From Streptomyces wedmorensis (GTDB taxonomy: Bacteria; Actinomycetota; Actinomycetes; Streptomycetales; Streptomycetaceae), in contig NZ_JNWK01000001.1 of NCBI RefSeq assembly GCF_000716445.1, positions 248,001 through 312,000 on the forward strand: a stretch of DNA of 64,000 nt, in the 5' to 3' direction. A program made the position numbers and the translations under genes. Every line of letters starts with the position of its first letter. Positions within the stretch are counted from its first letter, which is position 1. The notes below the pieces were generated by a model. The model had not been told where the DNA came from, did not search any database, and worked only from the letters and a program-made list of their open reading frames with translations. This document shows positions 58,408-64,000 of this stretch, piece after piece.

Positions 58408-60105
58408 TCAGCAGGTGGTCCCGGCGGGGACCGTCCTGAGATCGATGAGGTAGTCGTCCACGTGCCGCGTGACGCAGGAGTTGCTGCGGCCGTACGCGGT
58501 GTGTCCGAATCCTTCGTAGGTCAGGAGCGCCCCGCCCGGGAACTGCGAGGCCAGGCTCGCCGCCTCCTCGTACGGAGTGGCCGCGTCGCCGGTGGTGCCG
58601 ACCACCAGGACCGGGGGGACGCCCGGGGCGCTGACGCGGTGCGGCTTGCGGGTCGTCGTGGGCCAGTCCTTGCAGGTGAGGGCCGCGGTCACGGTCGAGG
58701 TGCCGTAGCGGCCCGCGGCCTCGTCGGCGCGGGCGAGGGCCTTCCAGTACGCCTCGACGTCGCGCGGGTGCGGGACGTCGAAGCAGTTGACGGCCTGGAG
58801 TGCCGCGTCGCTGTTGTCGGCAGGGGTCTCGGTGCCGGGCCCGTCGGTGTCACCCGGGCCGTCCGGGGTGGCACCGGATTCCGCGTCCTCGTCGGTCGCC
58901 GGCGCCGGGTCCTCGGCCCCCGCCAGCCGGGCCAGCTTCGTGCCGTCGCCGCGGCCCGCGTCGGCCAGGGCCTCCGAGAGGGACTTCCACTGGGCTTCGG
59001 GGGTGTACATGGACAGGACGAGCGCGTCGAGCAGGGTGCTCGCGTCGGCGCCGTACGCGTCGCCGTCGACGGGCAGCGGATCGCGCGCGGTCTTCCGGAA
59101 CAGGCCCTCGATGAGCGTGCGTATCTCCTCGGGGGTGCTGCCGGGGCAGCTGTCCCCGGCCACCTCCGCGCACGAGGCGATGTAGTCGTCGACGGCCCGC
59201 CGGAACCCCAGGCCCTGGCTCACGGCCCGCTGGGACCAGTCGAGGGCGGGGTCGACGGCTCCGTCGAGGACCATGGCACGGACCCGGCGCGGGAACTGCT
59301 CGGCGTACGCGGTGCCCAGACTCGTTCCGTACGACCAGCCGAGATAGGTGAGCCGGGACTCCCCGAGGGCCGCCCGCAGCACGTCCATGTCCCGGGCGAC
59401 GTCCTCCGTGCCGACGTGCCGCAGGATGCCCGTGCTCGCCTTCGCGCAGGCGTCGGCCTCCCGCTTCGCTTCCGCGAGCACGTCGGCGCGCTCCGTCTCG
59501 CTCCTCGGGAAGAACGGATCCGCCGCGGCCGCGCCGGTCTCCTCCGGGGCCGATTCCTCCGGGGCGGTCTTCTCCGGGGTCGTCCCGTCCGACGTCGGGC
59601 CGGTCGCCGCGTCCGTGGGTTCCTCGTTCTTCCCGCAGGTCAGGGCGGGTGAGCTGCCGCCGACACCGCGCGGGTCGAAGGAGACGACGTCGAAGCGGGC
59701 GCGGACCTTCGGAGTGAACGACTCGGCCATGCCCTCTTCCAGGAGGGACTGCACGCCGGATCCGCCGGGCCCGCCGGGGTTCGCGATGACCGCACCGATC
59801 CGTTCGGCGGTCCCGGTCGTGGCGGCTCGCGCGACGGGCAGGACGAACGTCCTGCCGTTCGCCGGGTGCGCGTAGTCCATCGGGACGGTGAGGTCGGCGC
59901 ACTGGAGGGCCCCGCAGGCCGTCCACTTCAGTTTCTGCCCGTAGAAGGCCTTCAGATCGGCCCGGGTGGCGGGATCGACGGGGCCGGCCGGCCCCTGCGA
60001 CCGGGCCGGAGCGGGGGCCGGGGCCGTGGTGCAGGCGGCCAGGGCGGTGGCGCCGACGACGGCGAGGGCTACGGCGAGGGCGGGGCGGCGGACAGCGCGG
60101 ATCAC
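58408..60105 (-). CDS. Tripeptidyl-aminopeptidase-like lipoprotein (S33 alpha/beta-hydrolase)
   Basis: A 565-residue secreted protease of the SlpD/SlpE/Tap type. The lipobox LAAC (Cys near 25) anchors it outside. The fold has NPGGPGGSGVQ for the oxyanion hole, nucleophile Ser in YLGWSYGTSLGTAYAEQFP, acid Asp in GTTGDAATPYEEA and His in GFGHTAYGRSNSC. An acidic Pro/Thr/Glu-rich insertion (TAPEESAPEETG region) is longer than in typical members. It should release short peptides from N-termini outside the cell. GTG 60105 has GGGAG upstream. The stop is directly followed in frame by the nucleotidase fragment. Confidence 0.9.
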   Translation of the reverse strand: MIRAVRRPALAVALAVVGATALAACTTAPAPAPARSQGPAGPVDPATRADLKAFYGQKLKWTACGALQCADLTVPMDYAHPANGRTFVLPVARAATTGTAERIGAVIANPGGPGGSGVQSLLEEGMAESFTPKVRARFDVVSFDPRGVGGSSPALTCGKNEEPTDAATGPTSDGTTPEKTAPEESAPEETGAAAADPFFPRSETERADVLAEAKREADACAKASTGILRHVGTEDVARDMDVLRAALGESRLTYLGWSYGTSLGTAYAEQFPRRVRAMVLDGAVDPALDWSQRAVSQGLGFRRAVDDYIASCAEVAGDSCPGSTPEEIRTLIEGLFRKTARDPLPVDGDAYGADASTLLDALVLSMYTPEAQWKSLSEALADAGRGDGTKLARLAGAEDPAPATDEDAESGATPDGPGDTDGPGTETPADNSDAALQAVNCFDVPHPRDVEAYWKALARADEAAGRYGTSTVTAALTCKDWPTTTRKPHRVSAPGVPPVLVVGTTGDAATPYEEAASLASQFPGGALLTYEGFGHTAYGRSNSCVTRHVDDYLIDLRTVPAGTTC

Positions 60106-60179
60106 AGCGGGGCTCCCATGTTCGGTTCACGGGGGAGCTTGCCGGGCCGATGCTGAGGATTTGATGAGGAGCGGACGCG

Positions 60180-61499
60180 TCAGGGCGCGGCGGGCAGGCG
60201 CAGGACGAAGCGGGCGCCGCCGAGGTCACCGCGGTCGGCGGTGAGCGTGCCGCCGTGCGCGTGCGCCACCCAGGACGCGATGGAGAGCCCGAGGCCGGTG
60301 GAGCCCGCCCCGCTGCGGAACCGCTCGAAGAGCGCGCCCGCTACCTCCGGCGGCAGTCCCGGTCCGGCGTCCTCGACCGTCACGGACCCGTCCCGGCCGA
60401 CGCCGATCCGCACCTCGGCGGGCACCCCGGGGAGGTGCCCGTGGACGAGGGCGTTGCCGAGCAGGTTGGCCACGGCCCTGCGGACGAGATCGGGGTCGGC
60501 GTCCACGACGCTCTCCTCCGCCGTGACCGTCACCCGGTGACCCTCGACCGGGGCCTCCGCGACCACCGCCTCCACCAGCTGGTCGAGCCGCAGCGGCTCC
60601 CGGGCGAGCGTGGCCGTGCCGGACATGAGCCGGGCCCTGGTCAGCAGCCCGTCGACCAGACGACCCATGCCCTCGGCCAGTCGCAGCGTCCGTTTCAGTA
60701 CGTCGGTGCTGTCCGTCTCGCCCCGCAGCGCGGTCTCGGCCAGGGTGCGCAGCGACGCGGCCGGGGTCCGGAGGTCGTGGGCGGCGTCGGCGAGGAACGC
60801 CTCCTGCTGGCCGAGCACGGAGAGCGCCGGCCGGACGGCCCGCCCGGACAGCAGATGGCCCACGGCCGCGGAGACGGCCACGAGCAGCGCGCAGCCGGCC
60901 GTCACCAGCCAGAGCAGCCGGCGGTGATCGGCCGCCTGGTCGGACGTCGCCGTCATCGTCACCACGGCGCCCTGCGGCGGATCACCCTCACCCGCGTCCG
61001 GGGCGAAGAAGGGCATCGCGAACAGCCGGACCGGTTCGCCGTCCGTCGCCCGCCGGTCGAAGGCCGCCGCGTCCCCGGCGCGTACGGCCGCGGCCGCCAC
61101 CGCCCGTACGTCCGCGGCCGGAACGGACAGACAGGGCCGGGCCGGAGCGTGCTCCACGACCAGACGGGGATCCCCGGTCCCGGCCGCCGAAGGCGCCACG
61201 GACAGCACCGAGAGCGGCGGACAGCCGGTGCCCATCGTCTCGACCAGCGCGTTCGTGTCGAGCCGGCCGTCCTCCTCGGTCTCCAGGAGGCCGATCGCCC
61301 AACTGGTGTCGCCGTCCATCGTCCGGTCCAGCTGGTCGCGCCAGCGCGCGTCGTCGCTGCGTACGGCGAAGGCGGCCATGGCCACGAGCCCCACGGCACT
61401 GGTCAGCGCGAACAGCGCGGTGGTCCGCCGCCGCAGCCGCCGCACCCGCTCCGTCGGGGTGAGCGCCCGCGACCCGCGCTCACCGGTGGGACGCCTCAC
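60180..61499 (-). CDS. Sensor histidine kinase of a two-component system
   Basis: A 439-residue membrane kinase with two helices (about 30-48 and 195-218) enclosing an extracytoplasmic sensor of about 150 residues. The phospho-acceptor His is in FLADAAHDLRTPAASL and the ATP lid has the N box NLLGNALVHG, G1 VEDAGPGLPPEV and G2 GSTGLGLSIASWVAHAHGG. No HAMP domain is obvious. GTG 61499 overlaps the response-regulator stop (GTGA), so they are coupled. Signal unknown; the neighbouring protease lipoprotein is 74 bp downstream and may be a target. Confidence 0.92.
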   Translation of the reverse strand: MRRPTGERGSRALTPTERVRRLRRRTTALFALTSAVGLVAMAAFAVRSDDARWRDQLDRTMDGDTSWAIGLLETEEDGRLDTNALVETMGTGCPPLSVLSVAPSAAGTGDPRLVVEHAPARPCLSVPAADVRAVAAAAVRAGDAAAFDRRATDGEPVRLFAMPFFAPDAGEGDPPQGAVVTMTATSDQAADHRRLLWLVTAGCALLVAVSAAVGHLLSGRAVRPALSVLGQQEAFLADAAHDLRTPAASLRTLAETALRGETDSTDVLKRTLRLAEGMGRLVDGLLTRARLMSGTATLAREPLRLDQLVEAVVAEAPVEGHRVTVTAEESVVDADPDLVRRAVANLLGNALVHGHLPGVPAEVRIGVGRDGSVTVEDAGPGLPPEVAGALFERFRSGAGSTGLGLSIASWVAHAHGGTLTADRGDLGGARFVLRLPAAP

Positions 61500-62167
61500 A
61501 CCTCGCCGTCGGCCGCGAGGCGGTAGCCGACGCCGCGCACCGTGTGGACGATGGGCGGGTCACCCAGTTTGCGACGGAGCTGGGAGACGAGGACGTCCAG
61601 GACGTTGGACTGCGGCTCGGCCATCTCGTCCCAGCAGCTCTCCAGCAGCTCCGCCCGGGACACCGCCTGGTCGGCACGCGTGGCCAGCGCTTCGAGTACG
61701 GCGAACTCCCGGCCCGTCAGCGTCAGCAGCACGCCCGCCCGGTGCACGCGCCGGCGCGCGGTGTCGATCTCCAGGTCGCCCACCCGGTGGACGGGCGGGC
61801 GGACGACGGCCGAACGCCGACACAGACTGCGCACCCGGGCGACCAGTTCCGGCACGGCGAACGGCTTGACCAGGTAGTCGTCACCACCGCTCGCGAAGCC
61901 CTCGACGCGGTCGGCGACCGAGTCACGAGCGGTGAGGAACAGCACCGGCACCGCCCGGCCGCTCCGGCGCAGCCCCTCCACGTACGCGGCGGCGTCCCCC
62001 GACGGAAGCATCCGGTCGAAGACGGCGCAGTCGTACGCCGTGACGAACAGCGCCTCGTCGGCCCGGGGCAGATCCGCGGCCTCGTCGACGGCCAGACCGG
62101 CGGCCCGCAACGCCGCCGCCACCCCGAACCGCAGGTTCTCGTCGTCCTCGACCAGTAGTACTCGCAC
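61496..62167 (-). CDS. OmpR-type response regulator
   Basis: A 223-residue regulator: receiver domain with acidic pocket VEDDE, phospho-accepting Asp in DCAVFDRMLP, Lys in DYLVKPFAV. A winged-helix output domain follows (LTLTGREFAVLEALA, LDVLVSQLRRKLG, TVRGVGYRL). GTG 62167 is chosen because a TAGGGT -10 box (62175-62180 on this strand) lies seven bases upstream, as in leaderless transcripts, and no ribosome site is present. It is paired with the kinase at 60180. Confidence 0.92.
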   Translation of the reverse strand: MRVLLVEDDENLRFGVAAALRAAGLAVDEAADLPRADEALFVTAYDCAVFDRMLPSGDAAAYVEGLRRSGRAVPVLFLTARDSVADRVEGFASGGDDYLVKPFAVPELVARVRSLCRRSAVVRPPVHRVGDLEIDTARRRVHRAGVLLTLTGREFAVLEALATRADQAVSRAELLESCWDEMAEPQSNVLDVLVSQLRRKLGDPPIVHTVRGVGYRLAADGEV

Positions 62168-62249
62168 GCCGCACACCCTACGGGGTGTCCGGAAAGTACC
62201 GGCCGGCCGCCGGGACGGCCGTCCGCCGCCCGGCGGCCGGGAGCCGGCG

Positions 62250-63248
62250 CTACGCCGCGGGGCCGGTGCTGTCGCGGACGACGAGTTCGGGGCGGAGGAG
62301 CCGACGGGGGATCGCCGGGGAGCCGGAGGCCGTCCGGTCGCGCAGGAGCAGCTCGATCGCCTGCCGGGCCATCTCGCGCTTGGGCAGGGCCACGCTGGTG
62401 AGCGCGGGCCGGGACAGGAGGCCCTCGGGGCTGTCGTCGAGTCCCACCACCGAAAGGGTGCGGGGCACGGACCGGCCCGCCTCACGGGCCGCCACGAGCG
62501 CACCGGCGGCGAGGACGTCATGGGTGGCGAAGAGCGCGGTCGTCCCGGGCGCCGCCGCGAGCGCCGCGTGCGCGGCGGCGATGCCGCCCCGGAACGACGG
62601 TTCCGGCGCCATGTGGACGGCCCGGTCCGGGACCGTGACCCCGTCGACGGCGAAGGCGCGCCGGAACCCCTCGACGCGGACGGAGTGGGCGGGGCTGGCC
62701 AGGACCGCCACCCGCTCGTGCCCGAGCTCGCGCAGGTGTCGCCCGGCGAGGTAGCCGCTGTGGTCGTAGTCGATGGTGACCACGGGATACCGCTCGGGTA
62801 CGTCCGTCTCCCACGCGCAGAGGACGACGGGGAAGCGGGCGTGGGACAGCAGCGGCAGATGGTCGATCAGGTCCTGGTCGCCCGCGATCAGGAGGGCGTC
62901 CACCGACCGGCTCGTCAGACCGGCCAGATGACGCCGGGCCCGCTCCCCGTCCCGGCGGGTCGTGCAGAGCAGGAGGCGGTGACCGTGCTCCTCCAGCACG
63001 TCCTCGACCGCCTCCACCAGGTCCGCGTAGAAGGCCGTGACGACGGTGGGGACGAAGAGGCCCACCGTCCTGGTGTTCCCGGTCGCCAACGACCGGGCCA
63101 CCAGGTTCGGCAGGTACCCGAGCTCGTCGATCGCCGCCCGCACCCGCGCCTCGGTGGCCGGTCGCACCGCCACCCTGCCGCTGATGACGTTGGAGACGGT
63201 CTGCTTCGTGACGCCCGCCCGCTCGGCCACGTCCTGCATCGTCACCAT
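62250..63248 (-). CDS. LacI-family transcription regulator
   Basis: The 332-residue regulator has an N-terminal LacI helix-turn-helix (MQDVAERAGVTKQTVSNVIS) and hinge (LPNLVARSLATGNT). The periplasmic-binding-like effector domain follows (VVTIDYDHSGYLAGRHLREL, FATHDVLAAGALVAAREAG, GLDDSPEGLLSRP). It is divergent from the secreted protein gene at 63482. Palindrome-like CCGGTCAA sites lie between them, so it probably represses that gene and itself. The effector is likely a sugar but is not determinable. It might also control the pectate lyase, though that operator differs. Confidence 0.9.
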   Translation of the reverse strand: MVTMQDVAERAGVTKQTVSNVISGRVAVRPATEARVRAAIDELGYLPNLVARSLATGNTRTVGLFVPTVVTAFYADLVEAVEDVLEEHGHRLLLCTTRRDGERARRHLAGLTSRSVDALLIAGDQDLIDHLPLLSHARFPVVLCAWETDVPERYPVVTIDYDHSGYLAGRHLRELGHERVAVLASPAHSVRVEGFRRAFAVDGVTVPDRAVHMAPEPSFRGGIAAAHAALAAAPGTTALFATHDVLAAGALVAAREAGRSVPRTLSVVGLDDSPEGLLSRPALTSVALPKREMARQAIELLLRDRTASGSPAIPRRLLRPELVVRDSTGPAA

Positions 63249-63406
63249 GGCGCGCCCTCGTTCTGCCGATCAAAGACGAGGGCACGGTAGCCGCGCCCGA
63301 TCGGCCGGTCAAGGGCGTGATCGGCCGGCCAGGGACACGAACACCCGCCCTGCACAAGGAGGTTGATGCTCGGAAGAGAGCGAGGGGATTCTGCTCCACG
63401 TCTTGC

Positions 63407-63419
63407 TTTACCGGTCAAA
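63407..63419. promoter_or_regulatory. Putative LacI-family operator
   Basis: TTTACCGGTCAAA is a near palindrome with a central CG, 63 bp before the secreted protein gene. A related CCGGTCAA occurs at about 63304-63311 nearer the regulator, and GATCAAAGAC at about 63269. These fit binding by the divergent LacI protein. Confidence 0.5.
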
Positions 63420-63481
63420 TGGGCCGTACGTTCTGCGCCGAGCTGCTCGCTGTCACGCGGTCCCCACCCCTAAGGAGCACT

Positions 63482-64000
63482 GTGTCAGGCACCCGAAGGA
63501 GACTGGTCGGCGCTCTCGCCGCCACGACCATGGCCATGGCGGGCGGCGGCGCCCTGACGGCGCCGTCGGCGTCCGCCGACGCGTCCGCCGCCCCCACGTA
63601 CACCGTCACCGTCGGGTCGAAGGGTGCGTGGACCCGTCCGGACGACACGCCCGCCGGCACCTACATCGACAAGGACGGCACGTTCTACTTCCAGCAGTCG
63701 CACGCCCTGTACGCCGCGAACGACCCCCGCAAGTGGACCTTCTACACCGGAACGAACTTCGACACCGCCACCCGGTCCGGCGCGATCAGCGACGCGGTGA
63801 ACCCGGCGAACTCCGCGGACCGGAACGACGACACGACCTGGCGGTGCAACAACAGCCCCACCGGTGTCGAGGCCACCGCCGCGCCCGCGGGCTCGTCGTA
63901 CGCCCACCGCAACTACTGCGACCTGGCCGGCGTGTGGGTCGACCCGGACACCGGGGACTGGTACGGCCTCGTGCACAACGAGTTCACCCCCCAACCGTTC
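63482..64000 (+). CDS. Secreted protein, 5' part (runs off the window)
   Basis: GTG 63482 with AAGGAG six bases upstream opens a frame that reaches the window end (173 residues). A signal peptide is clear (TRRRLVGALAATTMAMAGGG, cleavage near ASADA). The mature part has FYFQQSHALYAANDPRKWTF, AVNPANSADRNDDTTWRCNN and DLAGVWVDPDTGDWYGLVHN, aromatic and Asp-rich blocks like those of five-bladed beta-propeller glycosidases. I cannot name a family with confidence from this part. Control by the divergent LacI regulator suggests a polysaccharide-related role. Confidence 0.72.
   Translation, partial: MSGTRRRLVGALAATTMAMAGGGALTAPSASADASAAPTYTVTVGSKGAWTRPDDTPAGTYIDKDGTFYFQQSHALYAANDPRKWTFYTGTNFDTATRSGAISDAVNPANSADRNDDTTWRCNNSPTGVEATAAPAGSSYAHRNYCDLAGVWVDPDTGDWYGLVHNEFTPQPF

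Overview
The window is very GC-rich (third codon positions almost always G or C). It carries Streptomyces-type genes: SpoIIE/PP2C phosphatases, a STAS anti-anti-sigma factor, a TerD protein, a DasR-type operator on a chitinase, and many Sec and Tat signal peptides. It is a piece of a Streptomyces or close actinomycete chromosome. It looks like an accessory, chromosome-arm-like region: at least nine genes are frameshifted, internally deleted or reduced to fragments. No tRNA, rRNA, intact IS or CRISPR array was seen.

Layout. 1-5.3 kb: end of an MFS exporter, a GH18 chitinase with a DasR-like site in its promoter, a leader-peptide candidate with a DUF1684 gene, and a GAF-SpoIIE-ATPase phosphatase. 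5.5-8.6 kb: a broken alkylsulfatase next to an intact TetR gene with a perfect palindrome, then a broken DUF4436 gene. 8.6-27.1 kb: an agmatine-deiminase-family island. It holds four deiminase paralogues (one lipoprotein, one cytosolic, two Tat-exported), two near-identical TetR regulators, a wrecked urease (frameshifted ureAB, gutted ureC), a complete five-gene peptide/nickel-type ABC transporter and an NCS1 permease. Six copies of the palindrome TGACTGAA-NN-TTCAGTCA sit in its promoter regions, several overlapping a TTGACT -35 box. An unusual protease-7TM-ATP-grasp fusion gene lies inside the island.

27.3-36.7 kb: two very large proteins of unknown function (939 and 1391 aa) converge on a compact operon. 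That operon encodes a CGGC mini-protein, a PatG-like domain protein, a 14-cysteine peptide with an N-terminal IPGFTAE motif, and an intracellular subtilisin. I read it as a candidate peptide-maturation system related to cyanobactin proteases.

36.8-44.4 kb: small acidic proteins, two related tail-domain proteins, a membrane protein, a CHAT-family protein whose catalytic half is replaced by TPR/Sel1 repeats, a YihY/BrkB membrane protein and an isochorismatase-like hydrolase. A 23-bp hairpin arm found here recurs exactly at 11.2 kb.

44.6-51 kb: zinc alcohol dehydrogenase, ANTAR-GAF-PAS-SpoIIE phosphatase, TerD protein, winged-helix regulator and STAS protein. 51-57.4 kb: PL9 pectate lyase under a LacI-type operator, flavohaemoglobin with 14-residue N-terminal repeats, PPOX-family protein, SagB-like fragment, AlkD-like protein and stand-alone OLD-type TOPRIM protein. 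57.4-60.1 kb: a scar where an AlkB start and a 5'-nucleotidase end meet head to head, then a tripeptidyl-aminopeptidase-like lipoprotein. 60.2-64 kb: a two-component system, a LacI regulator and the start of a secreted protein that runs off the window.

The deiminase island appears to be a TetR-controlled nitrogen-scavenging unit for guanidino compounds, working partly outside the cell. Its link to urease has decayed here. That reading, and the RiPP-like reading of the 34-36 kb operon, are inferences from family membership and gene order.
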